Positions 28,122 through 37,209 of a stretch of DNA of 64,000 nucleotides are shown here, one piece after another. The translations under genes and the position numbers were made by a program. The notes under the pieces were generated by a model that was given only the letters and a program-made list of their open reading frames with translations, did no database searches and was not told the DNA's origin. The DNA is from Roseomonas sp. AR75 (GTDB lineage: Bacteria; Pseudomonadota; Alphaproteobacteria; Acetobacterales; Acetobacteraceae), in the NCBI RefSeq assembly GCF_005222815.1, contig NZ_STGB01000002.1, positions 248,001 through 312,000 of the forward strand. The letters are read 5' to 3'. Position 1 is the stretch's first letter. Every line of letters begins with the position of its first letter.

Positions 28122-29809
28122 CGGCAACGCACCGAGACCAGCGCCTGGGTGCCCGCGCGGACCGTCGCGATCGCCTCGGCCAGCGCCGCGTCGAGCGCAT
28201 CCGGCTGCTCCACGCGCCAGCCGCGCCCGCCGCAGGCTTCCACGATCCGCACATAGTCGGGCACCGCAGTGAAGCGCGACAGTGGGATGTCACCGGAGGC
28301 GACGGCGGCGCCTTGCGGGTACATTGCGGTGGTCGCGCGCCGCACCGCGCCATAGCCGGCATTGTCGAAGACCACCGACAGCACCGGCAGGCCCGCGGCC
28401 GCGCTGGCCTGGTGGCAGGCGACCGGGTTGGCAAACAGGTAGGAGCCGTCGCCGAGCGCCGCGACCACCAACCGGTCGGGCGCGGCGAGCTTCGCGCCGA
28501 GCGCCGCCGGCAGGCCCCATCCGAGCGACCCGACGGGGGATGAGCCGAGGAAGCTGCCGGGATGGCGCAGCGTCATGGCCGTGCGGATCAGCGGGTATTC
28601 GTTGACGAAGACGACATCCGGCCCCGGCCCGCCGAGCGCCGCTGCAAGATGGGCGGTGACGAAGGCCATGGACATCGCCTCGCCGCCGGGATCGCGTGCG
28701 GCGGCAAGGCCGCGCTCGCGCTGCGCGGCATTCGCCTGCGCCATGGCCGCGCGGCGGGCGGCGATGCGCGACCCATGCGCGGGTGCGGCGCGTTCCAGCG
28801 CGGCCGCAAGCGCAGGGACGAAGCGGGCCGCGCGGACGGTGATCGCGGCTTCGCCGCCAAAGCCGCGCATGGGATAGCGTGCGAAGAGCGGGTCCGGGCC
28901 GGCGTGGAAGATCCGTGCCTCGGCGCGCGGGGCGCGCTGCGCGGGGATCCAGGGCACGTCGCATTCCATCACGAGGATCGCGTCGGACTCCGTTAGCCAG
29001 GGATCCACCTCGAAGCCGCCATGCATGGGATGCGCGTTGTCGAGGCTGTGGAACCGCGGGCGGTACTCCACCACGCGCAGCGCGAAGCGCTCCGCGAGAC
29101 CGGCGAGCATTGCGGGCACGCCGGTGTCGCGCCCGGCGGAGGCGGTGATGATGAGCGGACGCTCGGCTTCCGCGAGCGCGGCGGCGATGGCTGCGACCGC
29201 ATCCGGATCGGGTGCTGCGGGCGCCGCAGCCGGCGGGTCGGGCGCGACGGCGCGCGCGGGCACCGGCGCGGCCAGCACCTCGCGCGGCAGCATCAGCGCA
29301 ACCGGGCCTTCGGGGTCGGAGCGCGCGATGGCGAGCGCGCGCGCGACGGCGGGCTCGGCCTGTTCGGGGCGGCGCAACTCGTAGTCCCACTTCACCGCCT
29401 CGCGCAGCATGCCGCCCTGGTCGAACATTTCCTGCGCCCAGTGGATGTTGAGGCTGCGCGCGCCGGGCGCGCCGGATTCCAGCACCGGCGTGCGGCCGGC
29501 CATGAACAGCATCGGCACGAATTCGCGCGCCGCGTTGAACAGCCCGCCCAGCGCATTCGCTGCGCCGACATTCACATGCACCATCACCGCCTGCGGCTGG
29601 CCCGAGACCAGCGCATGGCCATGCGCCATGCCGACGGCGAGGTTCTCATGCGCACACAGGATCGGCCGCGGCAGGCCAGCGGGATCGCGCGCATAGGCCT
29701 CGATGACGGAGGGAAAATCCGTGCCGGAATTGGCGAAGAGGCAGGTCACGCCGCGCGTCGCCATGGCGCGCAGCAGGGTCTCGCCGGCGCTCGGGCCTGG
29801 CTGATCCAT
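28118..29809 (-). CDS. Thiamine diphosphate-dependent enzyme (acetolactate synthase/benzoylformate decarboxylase-like)
   Basis: It has 563 residues from the ATG at 29809, with GGAGGG upstream. The N-terminal pyrimidine domain has CAHENLAVGMAHGHALVSGQ, whose Glu activates ThDP. The middle domain is at about 190-320. The C-terminal PP domain has LGWGLPAALGAKLA and ALGDGSYLFANPVACHQ, the GDG...N Mg-ThDP motif. Family members decarboxylate or carboligate 2-keto acids. It is divergent from a Liv-type ABC transporter and near a PaaK-like ligase, which suggests a keto-acid or aromatic substrate. The exact reaction is not determined. Confidence 0.85.
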   Translation of the reverse strand: MDQPGPSAGETLLRAMATRGVTCLFANSGTDFPSVIEAYARDPAGLPRPILCAHENLAVGMAHGHALVSGQPQAVMVHVNVGAANALGGLFNAAREFVPMLFMAGRTPVLESGAPGARSLNIHWAQEMFDQGGMLREAVKWDYELRRPEQAEPAVARALAIARSDPEGPVALMLPREVLAAPVPARAVAPDPPAAAPAAPDPDAVAAIAAALAEAERPLIITASAGRDTGVPAMLAGLAERFALRVVEYRPRFHSLDNAHPMHGGFEVDPWLTESDAILVMECDVPWIPAQRAPRAEARIFHAGPDPLFARYPMRGFGGEAAITVRAARFVPALAAALERAAPAHGSRIAARRAAMAQANAAQRERGLAAARDPGGEAMSMAFVTAHLAAALGGPGPDVVFVNEYPLIRTAMTLRHPGSFLGSSPVGSLGWGLPAALGAKLAAPDRLVVAALGDGSYLFANPVACHQASAAAGLPVLSVVFDNAGYGAVRRATTAMYPQGAAVASGDIPLSRFTAVPDYVRIVEACGGRGWRVEQPDALDAALAEAIATVRAGTQALVSVRCR

Positions 29810-29899
29810 CCGGGTCCCTCCGGCTTGTCCGAACAACTGCGCAAGCCTAGGCTCCGCGACAATTCCGCGCCAGCGGAGCACGGGAGAAGGAAGCTCATC

Positions 29900-31069
29900 A
29901 TGCCGATGCTGACTCGTCGGACCGTTGCGGCGACGCTCGCCGCCGGCCTGCTCGGCGCGCGCCACGCCGCCGCGCAATCGGCCGGCACGCTGAGCTTCGG
30001 CATCCTGACCGCGCTTTCCGGCCCGCTCGCCGCGCCCGGCCGCTTCCAGATGAACGGCTTCAACCTGGCGAAGGACGCGTTGAACGAGGCCGGCGGCGTC
30101 GAGGTGGGCGGGCGCAAGCTGATGGTCGAGCTGAAGGTCTACGACACCCGCGGCAACCCGGCGGAGGGTGCGAGCGCGATGCAGCGCCTGACCACCGTGG
30201 ACAAGGTGCCGGTGGTGCTGGGCGAGCTTTCCTCCGGTGTCGTGCCGGCCGTCGCGCCGATCGCGGAGGAGAACGAGGTTCCCTTCATCATGACGGTGCC
30301 GACCGGACCGGGGCTGACGAAGCAGCGCAATCCGTATGTGTTCCGCGTCAACGCGCATAACGACATGCTCGGCAAGGCGCTGGCGGATTTCGTCGCGCAG
30401 CGGGACTGGAAGCCGATCGCCTTCATCGCCTGGAACAACGATGCCGGCCGCGGCGGCGTGCGCGGCATGCAGGCGGCGCTGCCGCAGGGCTTCCCCGTGG
30501 CCTACACCGGCTACTTCAATGTGGGCGAGGTGGATTTCTCCGCGCACATCACGAACATCCGCAATTCCGGCGCCAAGGCCGTGATGCTGTTCATGGACGA
30601 GGAGCCGGGCAGCCTGGCGATCAGCCAGATCCGCGCGGCCGGCCTGCCGGTGCAGCTGATCGGCACGCTGGCCATGGGATCGGACCGCTTCCTCGCGCGG
30701 CTCGATGCACAGCGGCTGAACGGGATGGTGCAGTACAACGCCTTCCCGCCCAACGCGCCGATCCCGCGCATCCAGCAATTCTCGCAGCGCTACCGCGCCC
30801 GCTTCAACGAGGAGGCGCACGGCTTCGCGGCGCAATCCTATGACGGGCTGATGGTGGCGGCCGCGGCGATCCGCGCGGCGGGCAGCCTGCAGGGCCCGCG
30901 CATCCGCGACGCGCTGGCGCGCATCGAGCACCAGGGCGTGACGGGCGTGATCAAATTCGACGCCGAGGGCCAGGCAAGCCCGCCCGTCTACGTGACGGAA
31001 TGGTGCCCGGACGGGAAGCGCAGCATCCTCTATCCGACGGAGCTTGCGGCGGGCTGCGGCGCGGGCTGA
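29900..31069 (+). CDS. Periplasmic substrate-binding protein of a Liv-type ABC transporter
   Basis: It has 389 residues. A Tat/Sec-like signal (LTRRTVAATLAAGLLGARHA, cleaved after AAA-Q at about 25) precedes the Peripla_BP_6 fold: LSFGILTALSGPLAAPGRFQ, KVPVVLGELSSGVVPAVAPI and YFNVGEVDFSAHITNIRNSG. The double Arg near the start suggests Tat export. It heads an operon with two permeases and two ATPases. LivJ-type receptors bind branched amino acids, but many homologues bind aromatic or short organic acids; the flanking enzymes favour the latter. Confidence 0.92.
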   Translation: MPMLTRRTVAATLAAGLLGARHAAAQSAGTLSFGILTALSGPLAAPGRFQMNGFNLAKDALNEAGGVEVGGRKLMVELKVYDTRGNPAEGASAMQRLTTVDKVPVVLGELSSGVVPAVAPIAEENEVPFIMTVPTGPGLTKQRNPYVFRVNAHNDMLGKALADFVAQRDWKPIAFIAWNNDAGRGGVRGMQAALPQGFPVAYTGYFNVGEVDFSAHITNIRNSGAKAVMLFMDEEPGSLAISQIRAAGLPVQLIGTLAMGSDRFLARLDAQRLNGMVQYNAFPPNAPIPRIQQFSQRYRARFNEEAHGFAAQSYDGLMVAAAAIRAAGSLQGPRIRDALARIEHQGVTGVIKFDAEGQASPPVYVTEWCPDGKRSILYPTELAAGCGAG

Positions 31070-31077
31070 GCGCCCGC

Positions 31078-31950
31078 ATGCTGGCCTTCGCCGAGCAGGC
31101 CCTCAACGGCCTGATGATGGGCTCCATCTACGTGTTCGTCGCACTCGGCATGATGCTGATCTACGGCGTCATGCATGTGCTGAACTTCGCGCATGGCGCG
31201 CTGTTCATGCTGGGCGGCTATGTCGCACAGACCATCTTCACGCGGGTGTTCGACAACTACCTGGCGGCGGTGCTGGGCGCGGCGCTGGTGCTGGTGGCGC
31301 TGGGCGCGCTGCTGGAACGCGGCGTCTTCGCGCCGCTGCGGGGCAATTTGCGCAACCAGGTGATCGCGTCGCTCGGGCTGGTGCTGGTGATCCAGAACAC
31401 GGTGGTCGCGGTGTTCGGGCCGAACGCGCTGCAATTCCCGGTGCAGGCAACGCGCGCGACGGTGCAGCTCGGCCCTCTGTCCTTCGCCGTGCAGCACCTG
31501 CTGATCATCGCGGTGGGCGCGGCCTGCGTCGCGGCGCTGTTCGCCTTTCTGCAACTGACGAAGCTCGGCACCGCATTGCGCGCCGTCTCGCAGAATCCGC
31601 GCGGCGCGCTGGTGGTGGGGATCGACGTGGAGGCGACGCACAAGCTGGCCTTTGCGCTGTCCATGGCGCTGGCGGCGATCGGCGGCGCGCTGCTTGGGCC
31701 GCTGTTCCTGGTCTTCCCGCAGATGGGCGACCTGCCGCTGGTGAAGGGACTGGCGGGGATCGTGCTGGGCGGGATGGGATCGATCCCGGGCGCGGTGATC
31801 GGCGGGCTGGCGATCGGCGTGATCGAGGCGACCTCCACCCTGGTGCTGCCGACCGACTACAAGGACGTGGTGGTGTTCGGCACCATCGTCGTCGTGTTGC
31901 TGCTGCGACCGCAAGGGCTGTTCGGGCTGCGCACGCGGGACGAGCCGTGA
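31078..31950 (+). CDS. Branched-chain amino acid-type ABC permease (LivH family)
   Basis: It has 290 residues and about eight transmembrane helices. It begins MLAFAEQALNGLMMGSIYVF and continues LIYGVMHVLNFAHGALFMLG, the LivH signature. The cytoplasmic EAA-like loop is GLAGIVLGGMGSIPGAVIGG (about 222-241). It starts 8 bp after the binding protein. It pairs with the next gene, whose GTG start overlaps its stop by four bases. Confidence 0.94.
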   Translation: MLAFAEQALNGLMMGSIYVFVALGMMLIYGVMHVLNFAHGALFMLGGYVAQTIFTRVFDNYLAAVLGAALVLVALGALLERGVFAPLRGNLRNQVIASLGLVLVIQNTVVAVFGPNALQFPVQATRATVQLGPLSFAVQHLLIIAVGAACVAALFAFLQLTKLGTALRAVSQNPRGALVVGIDVEATHKLAFALSMALAAIGGALLGPLFLVFPQMGDLPLVKGLAGIVLGGMGSIPGAVIGGLAIGVIEATSTLVLPTDYKDVVVFGTIVVVLLLRPQGLFGLRTRDEP

Positions 31951-32909
31951 ATCCGCTGGCGGTCCTCGGCTTCTGCGCGGCGGTGCCGGCGCTGGTGTGC
32001 TACGTCGCGCAGGGCGGGCTGCCGCCCTACCTCCTGCACATCCTGGCGCTGGCCTGCACCTACGCCATTCCCGCCATCGGGCTGAACATCATGCTTGGCT
32101 ATGGCGGGCTGGTCTGCCTCGGCCATGCGGCCTTCGTCGGGCTCGGCGCCTATACGCTCGGCATCCTCGCGGTGGACCATGGCTGGGGGTTCTGGGCGAC
32201 GCTGCCGCTGGCGGCGCTGGTGGCGGGTGCCGCGGGCGCGCTGCTCGGCGCCGTCACGCTGCGGCTGCGCACGCATTTCTTCATGATCGCGACGCTGGCC
32301 TTCGGGCTGGTGACGCATGCCGTGCTGAACAACTGGGAGGAGCTGACGCGCGGCCCGGTGGGCCTGCCGGGCATCCCGCGGCCGGACGGCTTCGCGTTCT
32401 TCGGCTTGGATTTCGCGTTCCGGCGCCTGCCGGATTTCGCGGCCTTCGCGGTGGGGGCGACGGCGGTGGCCTTCGCGCTCTCAGCGCTGCTGATCCGGTC
32501 CGATTTCGGGCGGATGCTGGTGGCGATCCGTCAGGACGAGACGCTGGCGGCGGCAAAGGGCGTGAACGTCACCGCTGGCAAGGTGCTGGCCTTCGCCATC
32601 GGCGCGGCGATCGCGGGCGCGGGGGGCGCGGTGAAGGTCTCCTTCCTGCGCGTCGCGGCGCCGGCCTCCTTCGAGTATCTCGAGGGCATCAACCTGGTGC
32701 TGATCGTGATCATCGGCGGCGCGGGGCGGCTTTCCGGGCCGCTGCTCGGCGCGCTGCTGTTCGTGGCACTGCCCGAGTATCTGCGCGTCGCCGCGGAGTG
32801 GCGGCTGGTGTTCTTCGGCGTGGCGCTGGTGCTGCTGATGCGCTTCGCGCCCGAGGGGCTGGCCGGCATCGCAGCACGCCTGTTCCGCAGGCGCCCCGCG
32901 GTCGCGTGA
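31947..32909 (+). CDS. Branched-chain amino acid-type ABC permease (LivM family)
   Basis: It has 320 residues from a GTG within the GTGA overlap. GLNIMLGYGGLVCLGHAAFV (about 47-66) is the LivM signature, and GAGRLSGPLLGALLFVALPE forms the ATPase contact loop. There are about nine membrane spans. The stop and the next start share one base (TGATG). The second half of the transport channel. Confidence 0.94.
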   Translation: MNPLAVLGFCAAVPALVCYVAQGGLPPYLLHILALACTYAIPAIGLNIMLGYGGLVCLGHAAFVGLGAYTLGILAVDHGWGFWATLPLAALVAGAAGALLGAVTLRLRTHFFMIATLAFGLVTHAVLNNWEELTRGPVGLPGIPRPDGFAFFGLDFAFRRLPDFAAFAVGATAVAFALSALLIRSDFGRMLVAIRQDETLAAAKGVNVTAGKVLAFAIGAAIAGAGGAVKVSFLRVAAPASFEYLEGINLVLIVIIGGAGRLSGPLLGALLFVALPEYLRVAAEWRLVFFGVALVLLMRFAPEGLAGIAARLFRRRPAVA

Positions 32910-33655
32910 TGCTGCTGGAAGCGCGCGACCTGACCAAGAACTTCGGCGGCGTGCGGGCGCTGGACGGGGCGGGATTCGCGATCGCGGAGCCCGGGATCGT
33001 CGGGCTGATCGGGCCGAACGGCGCGGGCAAGACGACGCTGTTCGACATGATCGCGGGGCGGCAGACGCCCGATGCGGGACACGTGCTGCTGGACGGGCGC
33101 GACGTGACGGCGCTGCCGCCGGAACGCCGCGCGGCGCTCGGCCTGGCGCGCACCTTCCAGGAATGCCGCGTCTTCCCGGAATGGACGCTGCGCGAGAACC
33201 TGCTTTTCGCGGCGCGGCCGCGCAGCTTCGGCTCGGCGCTGCTGCGCGCCTTCACGCGGCGCGAAGCGCTGCCCAATGGCGCCGCGGCGCGGGCGGAGGA
33301 CCTGCTGCGGCTGGCGACGCTCGATGCCTATGCGGATGCGCCGGCCTCGATCCTGTCCTTCGGCCAGCGGCGCATGCTGGAGATTGCGAGCGCGCTGATG
33401 ACGCGGCCACGCTGGCTGCTGCTGGATGAGCCCGCGGCGGGCATCAATCCCGGCCTGCTCGATGCGCTCGGGCGCTTCCTGCGGCAGGCGCATGCGGACC
33501 AGGGCGGGCTGTTCCTGATCGTCGAGCACAACATGGAGTTCATCATGGGGCTCGCCGGGCGGATCATCGTGATGCACCAGGGCGCGGTGCTGGCCGATGG
33601 CCCGCCCGAGGCCGTGCAATCCGACGCGGCGGTGATCGAGGCGTATCTTGGTTGA
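32909..33655 (+). CDS. ABC transporter ATPase (LivG family)
   Basis: It has 248 residues. Walker A GLIGPNGAGKTTLFDMIAG (about 31-49), a degenerate signature segment ILSFGQRRMLEIASALM (about 152-168) and Walker B WLLLDEPAAGINP. The signature reads LSFGQ rather than LSGGQ, a common LivG variant. LivG-type ATPases energise uptake with the LivF partner encoded next. Confidence 0.94.
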   Translation: MLLEARDLTKNFGGVRALDGAGFAIAEPGIVGLIGPNGAGKTTLFDMIAGRQTPDAGHVLLDGRDVTALPPERRAALGLARTFQECRVFPEWTLRENLLFAARPRSFGSALLRAFTRREALPNGAAARAEDLLRLATLDAYADAPASILSFGQRRMLEIASALMTRPRWLLLDEPAAGINPGLLDALGRFLRQAHADQGGLFLIVEHNMEFIMGLAGRIIVMHQGAVLADGPPEAVQSDAAVIEAYLG

Positions 33656-34388
33656 GCCGCTGCTCACTGCCGCGGATGTCTCCGCCGGCTATGGCGGGCG
33701 GATGATCGTGGAGGGCGTCTCGCTGCGCGTGGCGCCGGGCGAGGTGCTGTGCCTGCTCGGCCACAACGGCGCGGGCAAATCCACGCTGCTGCGTGCCTTC
33801 TTCGGCCTGCTGCCGGGGCGCACGGGGCATGTGGCGGTGGAAGGGCGCAGCCTGGACGGGCTGGCGCCGCGCCAAGTGCTGCTCGCCGGCCTCGCCTATG
33901 TGCCGCAGGAGCGCAGCGTCTTTCCGAAGCTGACGGTGCGCGAGAATTTGCGCATGGGCGGCTATGCGCTGGGCGACGCCGCGCTGCTGGCGCGGCGGAT
34001 GGAACAGGCGCTCGATCTGTTCCCGCGCCTGCGCGAACGCGTCGGGCAGTTGGCCGGCACGCTCTCGGGCGGCGAGCAGCGCATGCTGGAAGTGGCGCGG
34101 ACCCTGCTGCTCGACCCGCGCGTGGTGATGCTGGACGAGCCCTCCATCGGCCTGGCGCCGCGATTGGCAGAGCAGGTCTTTTCCACGATCCGCGACCTGG
34201 CGGTGCAGCGGCGCGGCGTCCTGCTGGTAGAGCAGTCCGTGAAGCGCGCGCTGGCCGTTTCCGACCGCGCCGTGGTGATGGAGATGGGGCGGATCGTGCT
34301 GGAGGATTCCGCCGCCGCGCTGGCCTCGGACGACCGGGTGGCGAAGCTCTACATGGGCGCGGCCGGGAAGGCGTTCGGGGGGCAGTAG
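33648..34388 (+). CDS. ABC transporter ATPase (LivF family)
   Basis: It has 246 residues from a TTG that overlaps the livG-type stop by 8 nt. Walker A CLLGHNGAGKSTLLRAFFG, LTVRENLRMGGYALG, signature LSGGEQRMLEVARTLLLDPR and Walker B VVMLDEPSIGLAPR. The last gene of the operon; a copy of the dispersed palindrome follows 10 bp after the stop. Confidence 0.93.
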   Translation: MVEPLLTAADVSAGYGGRMIVEGVSLRVAPGEVLCLLGHNGAGKSTLLRAFFGLLPGRTGHVAVEGRSLDGLAPRQVLLAGLAYVPQERSVFPKLTVRENLRMGGYALGDAALLARRMEQALDLFPRLRERVGQLAGTLSGGEQRMLEVARTLLLDPRVVMLDEPSIGLAPRLAEQVFSTIRDLAVQRRGVLLVEQSVKRALAVSDRAVVMEMGRIVLEDSAAALASDDRVAKLYMGAAGKAFGGQ

Positions 34389-34397
34389 GGCGCGCGG

Positions 34398-34438
34398 CCC
34401 CCACCCCGGCCCTCCCCCGCACTGCGGGGGAGGGAGAT
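34398..34438. repeat. Dispersed GC palindromic element, copy 5
   Basis: CCCCACCCCGGCCCTCCCCC then GCACTGCGGGGGAGGGAGATC. Nearly identical to copy 3 at 11611. It lies between the convergent livF-type and PaaK-like genes and may serve as a bidirectional terminator. Confidence 0.8.
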
Positions 34439-35769
34439 CAGGCGCGCTGATCCACCCAGCGCTTCGCCTTCCAGGATTCGCCTTCGATCCGCTCCGCCAG
34501 CACCACGCGTGGCGTGACGCCGATGGCGTCCTTCACGCGCTTCGCGAGCAGCGCTTCCACACCGGGCTCCGCCACCACCAGCAGGACGAATTCGTCCATG
34601 CCCAGCGCGCCGCTGCGCGAAATCTCGAACCGGAAGTCGCGTACGGCGGCGACGCCCTCCACCGCGGCGAGGGCCAGCACCGGGTTCACCAGCATGCCGC
34701 GGATCTTCGTCAGGTCGTCGGCGCGGCGCGGCGTGCCCAGGATGCGCTCCGTCACGCGGCCGCAATGCGGGCAGGGCGCGGTGCTGCGCACGCCGAGGTC
34801 GCCCACGGCATAGCGCAGCAGCAGCGTGCCGCGGCGGCGCATGTGCGACAGCAGGATCAGCCCCTCCTCGCCATCCGGCAGCGGCGCATGCGTGACGGGG
34901 TCCACCACGTCGATGGCGATGGCCTCGGGGTGCGGATTGTGCAGACCGTGGCCGGCGGCGCATTCCACAAGGCCGCCCTGGATCTCCGTCATGCCGTAGC
35001 TGATGGAGACGCGCGCATCCGGCGCCCCGATGGCGGCGAGGCGCGCGAGCAGGTCGCCCCTGCCCTCCTCCGACAATCCCTCGCCGGTAACGAAGACGAG
35101 CCGCAAATCGGGCAGCGCCACGCCAAGCTCCCCGGCGCGGGCGACGACGCGCCGCATGTACGACGGCACGCCCCACAGGATCGTCGGCCGCGTGCGCGCG
35201 AGCGTGTGCACGACGCCATCCAGCTCCTGCCCCACCGCGAAGCCGGGGCCCGGATTGCCGGGCAGCGCGCTGACCACCGGGATGTGCAGCGCGGCGGCGG
35301 CATGCAGCACGCGGATGAAGGCGCCGTGCGGATGCCGTGTCAGCGGGAACAGGTTGGCAATGCGGTCGTCCTGTGTGACGCCGCGGATCTCCAGCATGCG
35401 CCGCTGAAGGATCAGGATGTCCCAGAAGTCGGAGGTGGTGCTGACGAAAGGCGTCGGGCGGCCGCTGCTGCTGCCGGTGGTGTGCATCGTGTCCCAGGTG
35501 ACGCGCTGCTCCTCCGGCACCGCGGCACCGTCGAGGTCGAGCAGCGCATCCTCGGGCCGCGCCATCAGCTCGGCCTTGGTGGTGATGGGCAGGCGCGCGA
35601 GGTCGGCGGGCGTGGCGATGTCGGCGCGGGTCAGGCCGGCCTCGGCCAGCTTGCGGCAGGTCAGCGGGTGGCGCGTGGCGGCGAGATCGAGCGTCACGCG
35701 CAGCGCGGCGGCGCGGGCGGCGGCGATCTCGTCCCAGCTTCCCGGGAAGTCCAGAGCGGGATCGGGCAT
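34438..35769 (-). CDS. Phenylacetate-CoA ligase-like (PaaK family) adenylating enzyme
   Basis: It has 443 residues from the ATG at 35769. HTTGSSSGRPTPFVSTTSDF (about 97-116) is the phosphate-binding loop, and SISYGMTEIQGGLVECAAGH (about 237-256) the adenylate motif with the conserved YG-T-E. TKIRGMLVNPVLALAAVEGV opens the C-terminal AMP-binding domain typical of PaaK rather than general acyl-CoA synthetases. PHCGRVTERILG suggests a small Cys-containing hairpin. Probable activity: ATP-dependent CoA activation of an aromatic or organic acid imported by the neighbouring ABC system. A second in-frame ATG 12 codons upstream is possible. Confidence 0.85.
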   Translation of the reverse strand: MPDPALDFPGSWDEIAAARAAALRVTLDLAATRHPLTCRKLAEAGLTRADIATPADLARLPITTKAELMARPEDALLDLDGAAVPEEQRVTWDTMHTTGSSSGRPTPFVSTTSDFWDILILQRRMLEIRGVTQDDRIANLFPLTRHPHGAFIRVLHAAAALHIPVVSALPGNPGPGFAVGQELDGVVHTLARTRPTILWGVPSYMRRVVARAGELGVALPDLRLVFVTGEGLSEEGRGDLLARLAAIGAPDARVSISYGMTEIQGGLVECAAGHGLHNPHPEAIAIDVVDPVTHAPLPDGEEGLILLSHMRRRGTLLLRYAVGDLGVRSTAPCPHCGRVTERILGTPRRADDLTKIRGMLVNPVLALAAVEGVAAVRDFRFEISRSGALGMDEFVLLVVAEPGVEALLAKRVKDAIGVTPRVVLAERIEGESWKAKRWVDQRA

Positions 35770-35827
35770 GGCGCCATGCTGGCGCGGGCGTGCCGGGATC
35801 GGCAAGCGCCCGCACCCGCATGCGTGG

Positions 35828-36775
35828 TCAGCCAGGCGGGTTGGCGGCCTGCTGCTGCCAGTAGCGGTCGATCCGATCGCGCCGCTCGGTGTAGCGCGTC
35901 ATGTCGTCGAAGGCGTCGCGATCCACCTTGGGCGCGGCTTCCAGGGCCTGCTCGGTGGCGTCCATCACGAAGACGTCGAGGGAGGGCGTCGCGCGCAGAC
36001 GGGACCAGGGCACGGCGACATAGTCCTCGCCGATGCCAAGGAAGCCGCCACGGGCGAGGATGACATAGCCGATCCGCCCGGTCTGCGGATCCATGACCAC
36101 GTCCTCAACGCTGCCGAGATAGGCGTCGCGTGGGCTGCGCACATCGGTGCCGAGCAGGTTGTCGGCGCGCAGCGCGCCGCGCAGCTCCGTCACCGGCCGT
36201 GCGGCAACCAGCCGCTCGCGGCGCCAGTCGCCCATGCGCTCATTCGTCACGCCGGCCTGGCGAAGCTGCGTGCCGTATTCGGCATAGGCGTCGCGTAGCG
36301 CGGCGAGCACCGCGCGGCAGCCTTCCTCATTGCCGCGATGCCCGAGCATCGCTGCGGCCTGATGCAGGCTGCGCATCTCCTGTATCGGCGGCATGCCCCA
36401 GCCGATGCCGGACCACGGCGAATCGGCGGGATCGCCCGGCGTGGTGCGCGTGGCGCCGCCGCCCTGCGCCTGCACGCCGGCGGCGCGTGCCCGTGCGGAC
36501 GGGCCGGAGAGGTCGGCGATGTCGCCGAGGCCGGGCGCAGTCCGCGCCGCGGTCTGGTCGTAGCGCGTCGCGGCGCTCACCGAAGGCCAGCCATAGCCTT
36601 CACGATAGCCACTGAGCCACAGGCCGTCGTCGCGAAGCTGCGTTCGGAACGCCTGCAGATCGGCAAGGCAGCCCGATTGGGCCCGGGGCTGGGGAGCGGC
36701 CGGCGCCTGTGCGCGCGCGGGCGCATGCGCCGCGGCCAGAGCGAGAGCCGATGCGGCGAGCAGGAGAGACTTCAC
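35828..36775 (-). CDS. Secreted protein with C-terminal PRC-barrel domain
   Basis: It has 315 residues. The start is GTG at 36775, because AGGAGG lies six bases upstream while the ATG two codons earlier touches it directly. The result, VKSLLLAASALALAAAHAPA, is a clean signal peptide. Residues about 30-190 are helical and unassigned. A PRC-barrel follows at about 205-290: LGSVEDVVMDPQTGRIGYVI and RGGFLGIGEDYVAVPWSRLR. It lies 11 bp after another PRC-barrel gene. PRC barrels act as small assembly or RNA-processing modules; a periplasmic version is less usual. Confidence 0.8.
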   Translation of the reverse strand: MKSLLLAASALALAAAHAPARAQAPAAPQPRAQSGCLADLQAFRTQLRDDGLWLSGYREGYGWPSVSAATRYDQTAARTAPGLGDIADLSGPSARARAAGVQAQGGGATRTTPGDPADSPWSGIGWGMPPIQEMRSLHQAAAMLGHRGNEEGCRAVLAALRDAYAEYGTQLRQAGVTNERMGDWRRERLVAARPVTELRGALRADNLLGTDVRSPRDAYLGSVEDVVMDPQTGRIGYVILARGGFLGIGEDYVAVPWSRLRATPSLDVFVMDATEQALEAAPKVDRDAFDDMTRYTERRDRIDRYWQQQAANPPG

Positions 36776-36786
36776 GCGCATCCTCC

Positions 36787-37197
36787 TCACAGGCCCATGG
36801 GAAAGGGCAGGCCGTAATAGCCGTAGACGGAGCGGCCATAGAGCGGGTCGTTCCACGGCGTTTCGTCGCGCGCATAGCTCGGCGCGGATTCGAGCTGCTC
36901 GCGCGGGATGTCCACGACATAGCCGCCCTGGTCCGGATCGTAGGTCAGCTTCTCCCAGGGCAGCGGGTGGTAGCGCTCTCCGATGCCAAGGAAGCCGCCG
37001 AAGCTCATCACCGCATAGCGCACCTGGCCGGAGCGCTTCTCGATCATCACCGTATAGATCGAGCCGAGATGGTCGCCGGCGCTGCTGTAGACCGCCGTGC
37101 CTTCCACCTTGTCGGCGGAGATGAGCTGCTCGGTCTCGCTGGTCGCGACGCCTTCCTGGCGCATGCCGCCTCGGCGGCCGGTTTCGTCCTGCATCAT
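36787..37197 (-). CDS. PRC-barrel domain protein
   Basis: It has 136 residues. GGAGA lies four bases before the first ATG (37197) and seven before the second (37194). The PRC-barrel spans about 25-110: VYSSAGDHLGSIYTVMIEKR, SFGGFLGIGERYHPLPWEKL and GGYVVDIPREQLESAP. The core motif GGFLGIGExYxxxPW is shared with the neighbour at 35828, so the two domains are recent paralogues. No signal peptide is present, so this copy is cytoplasmic. The C-terminus is Tyr/Gly/Pro-rich. Confidence 0.85.
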   Translation of the reverse strand: MMQDETGRRGGMRQEGVATSETEQLISADKVEGTAVYSSAGDHLGSIYTVMIEKRSGQVRYAVMSFGGFLGIGERYHPLPWEKLTYDPDQGGYVVDIPREQLESAPSYARDETPWNDPLYGRSVYGYYGLPFPMGL

Positions 37198-37209
37198 CAA
37201 TCTCCCTTA

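Noticed and set aside
28118..30931. Long N-terminal extension of the ThDP gene reaching 30931
   Set aside because: The extension is antisense to the binding-protein gene; the true ATG at 29809 has a strong ribosome-binding site.
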